Positions 9,805 through 18,748 of a stretch of DNA of 64,000 nt are shown one piece after another. A program made the translations under genes and the position numbers. Every line of letters begins with the position of its first letter. Position 1 is the first letter of the stretch. This DNA is from Pseudomonas sp. (GTDB lineage Bacteria; Pseudomonadota; Gammaproteobacteria; Pseudomonadales; Pseudomonadaceae), in assembly GCF_030690725.1 (NCBI RefSeq), contig NZ_JAUYGD010000057.1:19501-83500 (forward strand). The letters are read 5' to 3'. A model generated the notes under the pieces. That model was not told where the DNA came from. It saw only the letters and a program-made list of their open reading frames with translations, and ran no database searches.

Positions 9805-10827
9805 ATGACTGATCAGCCCCCCATCGCAGTGCTTGGCGGCGGTAGCTTCGGCACTGCGATTGCAAATTTGCTGGCCGAGAATGGCCAGCACGTCCTGCAC
9901 TGGATGCGCGACCCACAACAGGCCCAGGCGATTCGGCTGACCCGTGAAAATCCGCGTTACCTCAAAGGCATCAAAATTCACCCAGGCGTTGACCCGGTAA
10001 CCGACCTGAGCGCGACCCTGAATGCCTGCCAGTTGATCTTTGTTGCCTTGCCCTCCAGTGCATTGCGCCAGGCGCTGCAGCCGGTGGCTGAGTTGCTGAG
10101 CGGCAAGTTGCTGGTGAGTACCACCAAGGGCATCGAGGCGCAGAGTTTTCTGCTGATGAGCCAGATTCTCGAAGACATCGCCCCACAGGCGCGCATCGGC
10201 GTGCTCTCCGGGCCGAACCTGGCGCGTGAGGTGGCCGAGCATGCGCTGACCGCTTCGGTAATCGCCAGCGAGGATGAAGACCTCTGCCAGCAAGTGCAGG
10301 CCGCGTTGCACGGGCGTACCTTCCGTGTGTACGCCAGTGGAGACCGTTTTGGTGTCGAACTGGGCGGGGCGCTGAAGAACGTCTACGCGATCATCGCTGG
10401 TATGGCGGCGGCCATGGGCATGGGTGAAAACACCAGAAGCATGCTGATTACCCGCGCCCTGGCGGAAATGACCCGTTTTGCGGTCAAGCTGGGCGCCAAC
10501 CCCATGACCTTCCTCGGTCTGGCCGGGGTGGGCGATCTGATCGTCACCTGCTCCTCGGCGAAAAGCCGCAATTACCAGGTTGGTTTTGCCCTCGGCGAGG
10601 GGCTGAGTCTGGAGGATGCCGTGGCGCGTCTGGGCGAAGTGGCGGAAGGGGTGAACACGATCAAGGTGCTGAAGGCCAAAGCCGAGGAACTGCAGGTCTA
10701 TATGCCCCTGGTGGCTGGCCTGCATGCCATTCTGTTTGAAGGGCGCACCCTGGATCAGGTGATCGGCGCGCTGATGCGTGGCGAGCCGAAAACCGATGTC
10801 GACTTTATCCCCACCAGCGGTTTCTGA
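9805..10827 (+). CDS. gpsA: Glycerol-3-phosphate dehydrogenase [NAD(P)+]
   Basis: A 340-residue cytoplasmic enzyme that reduces dihydroxyacetone phosphate to sn-glycerol 3-phosphate for phospholipid synthesis. The N-terminal Rossmann motif is [11 protein letters not shown]; the catalytic region has [13 protein letters not shown] with the family lysine and [12 protein letters not shown] use the ATG at 9805, which puts the Rossmann strand at the N-terminus; the longer open frame adds 55 residues unlike the family. Placement near fabAB links acyl chain and glycerol backbone supply. Confidence 0.96.
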   Translation: MTDQPPIAVLGGGSFGTAIANLLAENGQHVLHWMRDPQQAQAIRLTRENPRYLKGIKIHPGVDPVTDLSATLNACQLIFVALPSSALRQALQPVAELLSGKLLVSTTKGIEAQSFLLMSQILEDIAPQARIGVLSGPNLAREVAEHALTASVIASEDEDLCQQVQAALHGRTFRVYASGDRFGVELGGALKNVYAIIAGMAAAMGMGENTRSMLITRALAEMTRFAVKLGANPMTFLGLAGVGDLIVTCSSAKSRNYQVGFALGEGLSLEDAVARLGEVAEGVNTIKVLKAKAEELQVYMPLVAGLHAILFEGRTLDQVIGALMRGEPKTDVDFIPTSGF

Positions 10828-10861
10828 GTTTTACCTTTCTAGACCCTATAAGGAGATGAAC

Positions 10862-11209
10862 ATGAGTGATGACAATCAGCAACTGCAGCGCGAATCGATT
10901 CTGCTGCGCATCCTCTGGATGGTGATCTTTACCATCGTCTGGCAACTGGCGGAAATCCTCCTGGGCGCCGTGGTGTTGCTGCAACTGGGTTACCGCTTGT
11001 TTTACGGCGCACCGAATGCCGGCCTGCTGGGCTTTGGTGACAGTCTGAGCCAGTACCTGGCGCAGATCGGCCGCTTTGGCACCTTTAATAGCGATGAAAA
11101 GCCCTGGCCGTTCGCCGACTGGCCAACCCCGCAAGCGCCGCAGGGTGAAACCCCGCACAGCATTCCGCCGGCGGCCCACCCGGTGCGTGACGAAGAGCCG
11201 AAGCTTTGA
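10862..11209 (+). CDS. DUF4389 membrane-associated protein
   Basis: A 115-residue protein with a hydrophobic segment of about 40 residues (LLRILWMVIFTIVWQLAEILL onward) and a Pro-rich C-terminal tail. It resembles DUF4389 proteins, which often follow gpsA in Pseudomonas. ATG at 10862 has AAGGAG at the right distance; the ATG six bases earlier would touch the RBS. Likely one or two membrane passes with a cytoplasmic tail. Function unknown. Confidence 0.75.
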   Translation: MSDDNQQLQRESILLRILWMVIFTIVWQLAEILLGAVVLLQLGYRLFYGAPNAGLLGFGDSLSQYLAQIGRFGTFNSDEKPWPFADWPTPQAPQGETPHSIPPAAHPVRDEEPKL

Positions 11210-11234
11210 CTGGTCTGCTGATGGGGGCCGGGCG

Positions 11235-11699
11235 GTGAAGCTGTGGCTCCTGCGCCACGGTGAAGCCGAACCGGTTGCACGCACTGATGCCTCGCGCAAC
11301 TTGACGGTCTATGGCCAGCAGCAGGTGCGTGAGGCGGCTGTGCAGCTGCAGGGCCGGGCGTTGCGCGCGGTGTTGGTCAGCCCCTATGTAAGGGCGCAGC
11401 AGACGGCGGACCTGGTCTGCGAGGTGCTGGCATTTGCCGGTGTCCGGCAGACCGTGCCCTGGCTGACGCCGGAAAGTGATCTACGCCAAACGCTGCGGGA
11501 ACTGGATGGCTATGCCTTCGACGAGCTGTTGCTGGTCACCCATCAGCCGTTGGTTGGTGCTTTGGCGGGCTTGCTGATCCATGGTCATCGTCAGCAGCCG
11601 TTGCCCATGAACACCGCCAGCCTAGCGTTGCTGGAAGGCGACGAGCTGGCCGCTGGGTTGATGGCGTTGGCTATCCATAAGCACCCAGCCCGTTCCTGA
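11235..11699 (+). CDS. sixA: Phosphohistidine phosphatase SixA-like
   Basis: A 154-residue small histidine phosphatase. It begins MKLWLLRHGEAE, the RHG phosphate-binding signature at the extreme N-terminus as in SixA, and has the second catalytic histidine in VTHQPLVG. In E. coli SixA dephosphorylates histidine-phosphorylated HPt/PTS proteins. Start is GTG at 11235, chosen because the RHG motif must lie near the N-terminus. It follows DUF4389 by 25 bases in a probable gpsA operon. Confidence 0.85.
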   Translation: MKLWLLRHGEAEPVARTDASRNLTVYGQQQVREAAVQLQGRALRAVLVSPYVRAQQTADLVCEVLAFAGVRQTVPWLTPESDLRQTLRELDGYAFDELLLVTHQPLVGALAGLLIHGHRQQPLPMNTASLALLEGDELAAGLMALAIHKHPARS

Positions 11700-11761
11700 C
11701 GCCTCACTACACACCGAAACATTTCTCCTCTTGCGGGCCGCCTTTGTGCGTGGAATAGTCA

Positions 11762-11781
11762 AACCAAGCAATTGCTTGGTT
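11762..11781. promoter_or_regulatory. Perfect 20-bp palindrome before the acyl-CoA ligase gene
   Basis: AACCAAGCAATTGCTTGGTT is identical to its reverse complement and lies 33-52 bases before the GTG start at 11814. A weak promoter candidate (TTGCGG at 11731, 17 bases, AATAGT at 11754) would put transcription start inside or next to it. This is the layout of a TetR-type operator; no regulator gene is adjacent. Confidence 0.6.
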
Positions 11782-11813
11782 GGCTCCACAAAAACAACAA
11801 AGGAGGAAGCCCT

Positions 11814-13481
11814 GTGGCTGATGCAATCCGTTTGCCGCTTGAGGTGTTTTATGAGCGCGAGGCTCGGCACCCGAATAAACGCTACATGGTGCAGCCGCTG
11901 CCGGGCGGTCAGCTGCAGGAACTGAGCTGGGCTGACGTCGGCGAGCAGGCGCGCCGTGCGGCCAACTGGCTGCGTAGCCGCGAACTGCCGCAGGGCAGCC
12001 GCATTGCGATCATTTCCAAGAACTGCGCGCACTGGATCGTCACCGACCTGGCGATCTGGATGGCCGGGCACGTTTCGGTGCCGCTCTATCCCAATCTCAC
12101 CGCCGAGTCTGTCGGTCAGGTGCTGCGCCACTCCGAGGCGGCGCTGGTGTTTGTCGGCAAACTGGACGATTGGCCGGCCATGGCTCCCGGTGTGCCGCAG
12201 GATGTGCCGACTATCGGCCTGCCACTGCGTCCGCAGGGCGAGTTCAGCTTTACCTGGGATGATTTGCAGGCCTGCACGCCGATTCAGGACAACCCCAAGG
12301 CGGCGGCCGATCAGCTCGCCACCATCATCTACACCTCCGGCACCACCGGCACGCCGAAAGGCGTGATGCATCACTTCAATAACTTCGGCTTTGCCGCCAG
12401 CCACGCCATCGAACTGTTTGGCGTCTGTGAGCAGGATCGGGTGCTGTCCTACCTGCCGTTGTGCCACGTGGCCGAGCGTATGTTTGTCGAGCTGGCGTCG
12501 ATCTACGCCGGGCAGACGATCTTCTTTGCCGAAAGCCTGGACACCTTCCTTGAAGACCTCAAGCGCGCGCGGCCAACGGTGATGTTTGGCGTGCCGCGGA
12601 TCTGGACCAAGTTCCAGATGGGCGTTTACAGCAAGATGCCGGCCGAGAAGCTGGACTTCCTGCTCAAGCTGCCAATCATCGGTCGCATCGTTGGCAAAAA
12701 GGTGCTGGTTGGCCTGGGCCTGGATGCCGTGCGTTACGCGCTGTCCGGTGCGGCGCCGGTGCCTGAAGCGCTGCTCAACTGGTACAAGCGCCTGGGCCTG
12801 GATGTGCTGGAGGTCTACGGCATGACCGAGAACTGCGGCTATTCGCATGTGTGCCGGCCGGGCAAGTTCAAGCAGGGCTGGATTGGGCAGAACAGCCCGG
12901 GCGTTGAGGTGCGCATCGCTGAGGATGGCGAGGTGCAAGTGCGCAGCGGCGCGACCATGCAGGGCTATTACAAAGACCCGGAAAAGACTGCAGAAACCAT
13001 CACCCCCGATGGCTTCCTGCGCACTGGCGACAAGGGTGAACAGGATGCCGAGGGCAATCTGCGTCTGACCGGGCGGATCAAGGAGATTTTCAAAACCAGC
13101 AAAGGCAAATACGTCGCCCCGGCACCGATTGAAAACCGCCTGGGTGAGCACTCGCGCATTGAGCAGGTGTGTGTGGTCGGCGATGGTATGGCCCAGCCCA
13201 TGGCCCTGTGTGTGCTGTCTGATGTTGGTCGCAGCGAAGCCCTCAACGGCGCGCGGAGCGAGCTGGAAAGCAGCCTGAAAAAGCTGCTGGAGGAGGTCAA
13301 TCAACGTCTCGACAAGCATGAGCGTCTGCAACGCCTGGTGCTGGTCAAAGACGTGTGGGCGGTGGATAACGGCTTCCTCACACCTACGCTGAAGATCAAG
13401 CGCGCGGTGGTTGAGGGCGCCTATGGCGAACGCTTCGACGAGTGGACCGCTCGCAGCGAAGCGGTGCTTTGGCACGAGTGA
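11814..13481 (+). CDS. AMP-binding long-chain acyl-CoA synthetase-like protein
   Basis: A 555-residue adenylate-forming enzyme. The P-loop-like AMP motif YTSGTTGTPKGVMHH is near residue 173, followed by VYGMTENCGYSH, LRTGDKGEQD and the C-terminal lid with GRIKEIFKTSKGKYVAP. The last pattern is typical of long-chain/very-long-chain acyl-CoA synthetases. Start GTG at 11814 is set by AAGGAGG; an earlier in-frame ATG lacks one. A thioesterase follows 67 bases later, suggesting a ligase/thioesterase pair. Equivalent to PA1617 by order. The chain length used is unknown. Confidence 0.85.
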   Translation: MADAIRLPLEVFYEREARHPNKRYMVQPLPGGQLQELSWADVGEQARRAANWLRSRELPQGSRIAIISKNCAHWIVTDLAIWMAGHVSVPLYPNLTAESVGQVLRHSEAALVFVGKLDDWPAMAPGVPQDVPTIGLPLRPQGEFSFTWDDLQACTPIQDNPKAAADQLATIIYTSGTTGTPKGVMHHFNNFGFAASHAIELFGVCEQDRVLSYLPLCHVAERMFVELASIYAGQTIFFAESLDTFLEDLKRARPTVMFGVPRIWTKFQMGVYSKMPAEKLDFLLKLPIIGRIVGKKVLVGLGLDAVRYALSGAAPVPEALLNWYKRLGLDVLEVYGMTENCGYSHVCRPGKFKQGWIGQNSPGVEVRIAEDGEVQVRSGATMQGYYKDPEKTAETITPDGFLRTGDKGEQDAEGNLRLTGRIKEIFKTSKGKYVAPAPIENRLGEHSRIEQVCVVGDGMAQPMALCVLSDVGRSEALNGARSELESSLKKLLEEVNQRLDKHERLQRLVLVKDVWAVDNGFLTPTLKIKRAVVEGAYGERFDEWTARSEAVLWHE

Positions 13482-13489
13482 TCAGGCGT

Positions 13490-13516
13490 GTGGCCGGCAT
13501 GCAGTGTGCCGGCCAC
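13490..13516 (+). other. Intercistronic hairpin between ligase and thioesterase
   Basis: GTGGCCGGCA pairs perfectly with TGCCGGCCAC over a 7-base loop, with no T tract after it. It may stabilise the upstream message or partially uncouple expression of the downstream thioesterase. Confidence 0.6.
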
Positions 13517-13548
13517 GTTCTGGCTGAATCGACCCTAAAGGACTGACT

Positions 13549-13995
13549 ATGGCCCTCTGGCAGCAAACCCCGAATCTCGAACAGCTCAACGCGTTTCTGA
13601 AAAACACCATCGGCGAGCAACTGGATATCCGCTTTGACGCCTTCGACGACGAGTCGCTGACCGCCAGCATGGTGGTCGATGCGCGCACTCATCAACCCTA
13701 CGGCCTGCTGCATGGCGGCGCCTCGGTGGTACTGGCGGAAACCCTCGGCTCCACTGCCAGCCATCTGTGCATCGACAGCAGCAAGTTCTACTGCGTCGGC
13801 CTGGAAGTGAACGCCAACCACCTGCGCGGTTTGCGCAGCGGCCGGGTGACGGCTGTCGCGCGCGCCGTGCATCTGGGGCGCACCACCCACGTCTGGGATA
13901 TCCGCCTGAGTGGCGAGGATGGCAGGGCCAGCTGTATTTCCCGGCTGACCATGGCCATTGTGCCGTTGGGTGAAAATGGCCCGGCTCAGCGTTAA
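13549..13995 (+). CDS. Hot-dog fold acyl-CoA thioesterase (PaaI/YdiI type)
   Basis: A 148-residue hot-dog thioesterase. The segment GLLHGGASVVLAETLGS carries the HGG turn and catalytic glutamate of the YdiI/EntH/PaaI group, followed by VGLEVNANHLRG. It should hydrolyse an acyl- or aroyl-CoA; the substrate is not visible. Its place after an acyl-CoA ligase suggests control of a CoA thioester pool. AAAGGA precedes the ATG. Confidence 0.85.
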   Translation: MALWQQTPNLEQLNAFLKNTIGEQLDIRFDAFDDESLTASMVVDARTHQPYGLLHGGASVVLAETLGSTASHLCIDSSKFYCVGLEVNANHLRGLRSGRVTAVARAVHLGRTTHVWDIRLSGEDGRASCISRLTMAIVPLGENGPAQR

Positions 13996-14007
13996 CTTCG
14001 CTCTAAT

Positions 14008-14035
14008 GGCCCGCCACCACTCTGGCTGGCGGGCC
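14008..14035 (+). other. GC-rich hairpin after thioesterase gene
   Basis: GGCCCGCCA and TGGCGGGCC form a 9-bp stem with a 10-base loop starting 13 bases after the stop codon. There is no T tract, so it is at best a weak or Rho-assisted end. Confidence 0.5.
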
Positions 14036-14143
14036 TCCCATCAGCTTTGGCTATAGTGCCGTCATTCACTGGCCGTTTTGTCATTGCTGCATCGCTGGTG
14101 CTGCCGGACAATCATCGGCAACTTTCCAGATAAGCCCGCCGCC

Positions 14144-14953
14144 ATGACCCAGTCCGTGTTCTTCGCCCATGCCAACGGCTTTCCCTCGGCCACCTACGGC
14201 AAGCTGTTTGCCGCGCTGGCGCCTGACTATTCGGTGCAGCACCTGGAGCAGCACGGCCATGACCCGCGTTTTCCGGTGAATGACAACTGGAGCAACCTCG
14301 TCGATGAGCTGATCCATCACCTCGAAGCCAACCAGCAACCGGTATGGGGTGTCGGTCATTCCCTGGGTGGTGTGCTGCATTACCACGCCGCCTTATTGCG
14401 CCCTGAGCTGTATATGGGCGTGGTGATGCTCGATTCGCCAGTGCTGACCCTGGCCGACAAGATGGTGATTCGCGCCGCCAAACGCTTTGGCTTTATCGAC
14501 CGCATCACCCCGGCCGGGCGCACCCTGGGTCGGCGTGAGGAGTTTGTCGACCTGGCCGAGGCGCGCGGCTATTTCGCCGGTAAAGGCCTGTTCCGCCGCT
14601 TCGATCCCGAATGCCTGGATGCCTACGTGCAACACGGTCTGCAAGCGGCGGGCAATAACCTGCGCCTGCGTTTTGATCCAGCCACGGAAATCAGCATCTA
14701 CCGCAGCGTGCCGCACACCAGCCCGGGGCGGCCGCAACAGCTGAAAGTGCCGCTGGCCATGGTTCGCGGCCGCCATAGCCGGGTGGTACTGCCGCACCAC
14801 GCCCATCTGGTGCGGCGCGTGCCAAAAGGCGAATACCTGACGTTACCCGGCGGCCATATGTTTCCCCTGGAACGCCCGCAGGACACCGCTGAGCTGCTGA
14901 AAAAGCTGTTTCAGCGCTGGGCCGGACAACCTGCAAGCGAGCAAAGCGCATGA
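14144..14953 (+). CDS. Alpha/beta hydrolase
   Basis: A 269-residue alpha/beta-hydrolase. The nucleophile elbow is VGHSLGGVL and the C-terminal histidine is probably in LPGGHMFPLE. The N-terminal FFAHANGFPS carries the oxyanion-type HxNG turn seen in this subgroup. I use ATG at 14144, where similarity starts; the longer frame adds 22 residues of no clear type. Its stop overlaps the next hydrolase start as ATGA, so the two are co-translated. No export signal; substrate unknown. Confidence 0.8.
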   Translation: MTQSVFFAHANGFPSATYGKLFAALAPDYSVQHLEQHGHDPRFPVNDNWSNLVDELIHHLEANQQPVWGVGHSLGGVLHYHAALLRPELYMGVVMLDSPVLTLADKMVIRAAKRFGFIDRITPAGRTLGRREEFVDLAEARGYFAGKGLFRRFDPECLDAYVQHGLQAAGNNLRLRFDPATEISIYRSVPHTSPGRPQQLKVPLAMVRGRHSRVVLPHHAHLVRRVPKGEYLTLPGGHMFPLERPQDTAELLKKLFQRWAGQPASEQSA

Positions 14954-15813
14954 GCCTGAATTTCGAAGAAGTCCGTCTGCGTCTGCCGCATATCGAGCTG
15001 GCCGCTCACCTGTATGGCCCGGAAGATGGCGTGCCGGTGATTGCCCTGCATGGCTGGCTGGACAATGCCGCCAGCTTTTCCCGCCTGGCGCCACTGCTGC
15101 CGGGGCTGCGCATCGTCGCTCTGGATTTTGCCGGCCACGGCCATTCCGATCACCGCCCGCCAGGCGCCAGTTACGCCATCTGGGACTATGCCCACGATGT
15201 GCTGCAGGTCGCCGAGCAGTTCGGCTGGCAGCGTTTTTCCCTGCTCGGGCATTCCATGGGCGCGATTGTTTCGGTGCTGTTGGCGGCGGCCATGCCGGAG
15301 CGTATCGAGCGCCTAGCACTGATCGACGGACTGATTCCCTATACCGGTGAGCCGGACACGGCGCCGCAGAAACTCGGCGAAGCGCTCAAGGCGCAGCTGG
15401 CGCTGGCCGGCAAGAGCAAGCCGGTGTATGCCGAGTTTGCTCGCGCCGTGGAGGCGCGTATGCGTGGTGTCGGCGCAGTCAGTCGTGAGGCCGCAGAATT
15501 GCTCGCCCAACGCGGCCTAATGCCAGTACCCGGTGGCTACACCTGGCGTACCGACAGCCGCCTGACCCTGCCGTCGCCGCTGCGCTTGACTCACGCCCAT
15601 GCGCTGGCGTTTGTGCGCAACCTGCAATGCCCGGCCAAACTGGTAATGGCGCAGCAGGGCATGCTGCTCGCGCAGCCGAGTATCACTCAGCTGGTCGAAG
15701 GCCTGGCCATCGAGGTGGCGCAACTGCCTGGCGGCCACCATCTGCACCTGGATGACGATGCGGGTGCGGGCTTGGTAGCAGACTGTTTCAAAGCTTTCCT
15801 GGGCGCGCCTTGA
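14950..15813 (+). CDS. Alpha/beta hydrolase
   Basis: A 287-residue alpha/beta-hydrolase, distinct from its neighbour. Motifs: ALHGWLDNAASF (oxyanion HG), LLGHSMGAIVSVL (nucleophile serine) and LPGGHHLHLD (catalytic histidine). It is coupled to the preceding hydrolase by a 4-base overlap. The cap domain (about 130-190) differs from that partner, suggesting different substrates. Cytoplasmic; the reaction is not known. Confidence 0.82.
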   Translation: MSLNFEEVRLRLPHIELAAHLYGPEDGVPVIALHGWLDNAASFSRLAPLLPGLRIVALDFAGHGHSDHRPPGASYAIWDYAHDVLQVAEQFGWQRFSLLGHSMGAIVSVLLAAAMPERIERLALIDGLIPYTGEPDTAPQKLGEALKAQLALAGKSKPVYAEFARAVEARMRGVGAVSREAAELLAQRGLMPVPGGYTWRTDSRLTLPSPLRLTHAHALAFVRNLQCPAKLVMAQQGMLLAQPSITQLVEGLAIEVAQLPGGHHLHLDDDAGAGLVADCFKAFLGAP

Positions 15814-15864
15814 CTTGCTAAAGGCAACTGGGGAAAGGTGTGGGCGATACCCACGGAGATTCGC

Positions 15865-16527
15865 ATGATCGACCTGTATACCGCCGCTACCCCTAACGGC
15901 CATAAAGCGTCCATCGCACTGGAAGAGTTGCAACTGCCGTACTGCGTGCAGGCTTTGAGTTTCGACAAGCAGGAGCAGAAGGCTGCGGCCTTTCTCAAGA
16001 TCAATCCCAATGGCCGCATTCCGGCGATTGTCGACCGCGACAATGATGATTTCGCGGTGTTCGAGTCCGGCGCCATTCTGCTGTATCTCGCCGAGAAAAC
16101 CGGTCAGCTGCTGCCCAGCGACGCCAAGGGTCGCTCGCGGGTAATCCAGTGGCTGATGTTCCAGATGGGCGGGGTCGGCCCTATGCAGGGCCAGGCCAAT
16201 GTGTTCTTCCGCTACTTTCCGGAAAAACTGCAGGGCCCCATCGACCGTTACCAGCACGAAACCCGTCGTCTTTATGAAGTGCTCGACACGCGCCTCGGCG
16301 AGTCGCAGTACCTGGCTGATGACTACAGCATCGCCGATATCGCCACCTACCCGTGGGTGCGCATCCATGACTGGGCCGGCGTCTCGGTTGATGGCCTTGA
16401 GCATCTGCAGCGCTGGATGGCTGAGCTGGCTGAACGCCCTGCGGTGCAGCGCGGTTTGCTGGTGCCGCTGCGCGAGGAAGACAGCGAGAAAATTGTTAAA
16501 GCTGCCCAAGGAATGTTGATCAAATGA
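15865..16527 (+). CDS. Glutathione S-transferase family protein, Nu-class-like
   Basis: A 220-residue protein with an N-terminal thioredoxin-fold domain and an alpha-helical C-terminal domain. The signature [13 protein letters not shown] near residues 9-21 and [12 protein letters not shown] resemble YfcG/YghU Nu-class enzymes, known as glutathione disulfide-bond reductases. [12 protein letters not shown] completes the glutathione site. ATG at 15865 is the start that fits the family. It overlaps the next gene by 4 bases (ATGA). Confidence 0.85.
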   Translation: MIDLYTAATPNGHKASIALEELQLPYCVQALSFDKQEQKAAAFLKINPNGRIPAIVDRDNDDFAVFESGAILLYLAEKTGQLLPSDAKGRSRVIQWLMFQMGGVGPMQGQANVFFRYFPEKLQGPIDRYQHETRRLYEVLDTRLGESQYLADDYSIADIATYPWVRIHDWAGVSVDGLEHLQRWMAELAERPAVQRGLLVPLREEDSEKIVKAAQGMLIK

Positions 16528-17336
16528 GCCGCCTTAATCGTTACTGCCTCGCTCTGAGCCTGCTGCTGGCCAGCTCCGTTGTCTGGGCCGACGTGGTCGG
16601 CAGCCAGGACCTCGACGTGCTGCCGCGCTTTGCCGGGAGCAAGATTGTCAGCTTCAAGGATGTTGCCGAGCAGGAGCGCATCTACCCGCAAGGGACGATT
16701 CGGCGCATCAGCGGCACCCTGCGTTATGAGCGCGAAGTAGCAGCTCAGGGCCGTGTCACTGCGGTGACCTACGAGTTGCCGCGTACTCATTCGGCCAATG
16801 AGGTATTCGCCAGCGCCCGTGAAACCCTGCAAGCCGAGGATGCCGAATTGCTCTACTGGTGTGTGGGCCGCGAGTGCGGCTCAAGCAGCCTGTGGGCCAA
16901 CGCGGTGTTCGACAACGCCACCCTGACCGGCTCGGATGACCAGCAGACTTACGCGCTGCTGCGCCTGGCCGAGCCGCGCCAGGACAGCCTGCTGGCGCTG
17001 TACAGCATCACCCGTGGTAACAGGCGCGCTTACCTGCATGCCGAGTTGCTGACGGCCAATGCAGCCTTGGGTGAACTGTTGCCGACCCCCGCCACCCTGC
17101 AGCGCCAGTTGAAAAGCACCGGTGAACTGCGCCTGGCCAAGCAGGTCGAACCCAGCGCTGCTTGGGTTGAGCTGCTGGCGCGTAGCCTCAAGCTCGACAG
17201 CACCTTGCGTGTCACCATCAGTGGCGCACAAGCCGAAGCCTGGCGCGATGCGCTGGTAGAGCAACGCGTACGCGCAAGCCGTCTGGAGCTGGGTGACGCA
17301 GATGTGAGCGGCGTACAACTCAACGTGCTGCGCTAA
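16524..17336 (+). CDS. Secreted DUF4892-like protein
   Basis: A 270-residue protein with a signal peptide ([14 protein letters not shown], cleavage near 22). The mature protein has a Cys pair in WCVGREC and a C-terminal segment ([19 protein letters not shown] onward) predicted soluble. It matches my memory of DUF4892 proteins found in this genomic position in Pseudomonas. Likely periplasmic; role unknown. Coupled to the GST gene by a 4-base overlap. Confidence 0.68.
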   Translation: MSRLNRYCLALSLLLASSVVWADVVGSQDLDVLPRFAGSKIVSFKDVAEQERIYPQGTIRRISGTLRYEREVAAQGRVTAVTYELPRTHSANEVFASARETLQAEDAELLYWCVGRECGSSSLWANAVFDNATLTGSDDQQTYALLRLAEPRQDSLLALYSITRGNRRAYLHAELLTANAALGELLPTPATLQRQLKSTGELRLAKQVEPSAAWVELLARSLKLDSTLRVTISGAQAEAWRDALVEQRVRASRLELGDADVSGVQLNVLR

Positions 17337-17373
17337 GACGCCACTGTCGGTACTCTTGTCGTTATTAATTGAT

Positions 17374-17404
17374 CCGGCTCTGTCCCTCGTGGCAGAGCCT
17401 TTTT
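17374..17404 (+). terminator. Rho-independent terminator after DUF4892 gene
   Basis: GGCTCTG and CAGAGCC form a 7-bp stem around a 10-base loop, followed by TTTTT. Confidence 0.85.
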
Positions 17405-17427
17405 GCGTTGTGCAGGGAGCTGGTTGA

Positions 17428-18507
17428 ATGGCCAATAACGATCGTTTGCTGGTGCAGATACTGCTGCTGGTCTTGCTGGGTGCCAGCCTGTGGGTGCTGG
17501 CACCGTTCTGGTCGGCGCTGTTCTGGGCTGCGGTGTTGTCGTTTGCCAGCTGGCCGGTGATGCGCGTGCTGACGCGCCTGCTCGGCGGCCGTCAGGCGTT
17601 GGCCGCAGGTCTGCTGACCCTGACTTGGACCGTTGTAGTGGCGGTGCCGTTGGTGATGCTCGGCTTCAACCTGGCGGATCACATCAAGGATGTCACCGCG
17701 CTGCTCAAGGATTTCCAGGTCGACGGGCTGCCGCCGGCACCCACCTGGCTGGCCGGCGTACCGCTGGTGGGCGAGCGCCTGGTGGGCTTCTGGATGACCA
17801 TCGACCAGCAGGGTGCAGCGTTTTTCGCCACCGTGCGGCCGTACCTGGGGCAGGTCGGCAACTGGCTGTTGGCGCGCAGTGCGCAGATCGGTGGCGGCAT
17901 GCTGGAACTGGCATTGAGCCTGATTCTGGTGTTCTTTTTCTACCGCGATGGGCCGCGTCTGGCAGCGTTTGCCGAAAGCCTGTTGCAGCGTTTGATCGGT
18001 GATCGCGCCGAGCATTATCTGGAACTGGTTGCCGGCACTGTGCAGCGGGTGGTCAACGGGGTGATCGGTACTGCCGCAGCGCAGGCGATCCTGGCCTGGA
18101 TCGGTTTCACCATCGCCGGTGTGCCGGGTGCGCTGGTACTGGGGATGCTGACCTTCGGCTTTAGCCTGATCATGGTTCCGCCGCTGATCTGGGGCCCAGC
18201 TGTGGCCTGGCTGTTCTGGCAGGGCGAAGTCGGCATGGGCGTGTTTCTGCTGATTTGGGGCTTCCTGGTGATCAGCGGCGTCGACAACATCCTCAAGCCG
18301 TACCTGATCAGCCGTGGCGGTAATCTGCCATTAATCGTGGTGCTGCTCGGGGTGTTCGGCGGCATCCTGGCGTTCGGCTTTATGGGCTTGTTCCTCGGCC
18401 CAACCTTGCTGGCCGTGGCCTACAGCCTGCTCAGTGACTGGGTCGGCAGTGCGGCCCCAAGCATTGTGGTGAGCAGCACTGAGCCGGTAGATAAGCCGCA
18501 GCGCTGA
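17428..18507 (+). CDS. AI-2E family transporter (PerM/YdiK type)
   Basis: A 359-residue multi-pass inner-membrane protein of the AI-2 exporter superfamily. Hydrophobic segments are at about 6-40, 57-80, 155-175 and several in 205-345; the family-typical GVDNILKPYLIS lies near residue 285 and LGVFGGILAFGFMGLFLGP near 310. Some relatives export autoinducer-2, others are Na+/H+ antiporters, so the substrate is open. Normal length. A terminator just upstream makes it its own unit. Confidence 0.82.
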   Translation: MANNDRLLVQILLLVLLGASLWVLAPFWSALFWAAVLSFASWPVMRVLTRLLGGRQALAAGLLTLTWTVVVAVPLVMLGFNLADHIKDVTALLKDFQVDGLPPAPTWLAGVPLVGERLVGFWMTIDQQGAAFFATVRPYLGQVGNWLLARSAQIGGGMLELALSLILVFFFYRDGPRLAAFAESLLQRLIGDRAEHYLELVAGTVQRVVNGVIGTAAAQAILAWIGFTIAGVPGALVLGMLTFGFSLIMVPPLIWGPAVAWLFWQGEVGMGVFLLIWGFLVISGVDNILKPYLISRGGNLPLIVVLLGVFGGILAFGFMGLFLGPTLLAVAYSLLSDWVGSAAPSIVVSSTEPVDKPQR

Positions 18508-18748
18508 GTTCTTGATGCCACCGTGCTGCTGTTCGAGCCGATTGGCATTCTCGGCAAATTTCCCCGGCGGCGTCTTGGTCGCCTGTGGCCGCAGTGGTAG
18601 CCTTGCTGCGCTTCGCGGCACCTATCGGCTGCCGCAGCCAGGCGTTGGTCGCAAGCCCAACGCCGCGCCTTAGGCCGCAAGCATGCCCAGCATTTGCAGG
18701 CGGCAGCAGGGAAGACCCCACACACGTAACGGACACGCAGGATTAACC
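18508..18748. other. GC-rich noncoding stretch
   Basis: No convincing gene: frames on both strands are short shadows without ribosome sites. It holds several short dyads, for example GCGTTGG...CCAACGC around 18632-18665. It may be a dispersed intergenic repeat, but only one copy is in this window. Confidence 0.4.

Noticed and set aside
11622..13475. 617-codon minus-strand frame opposite the acyl-CoA ligase
   Set aside because: No domain, His/Gln/Arg-rich composition and full overlap with the clear ligase gene.
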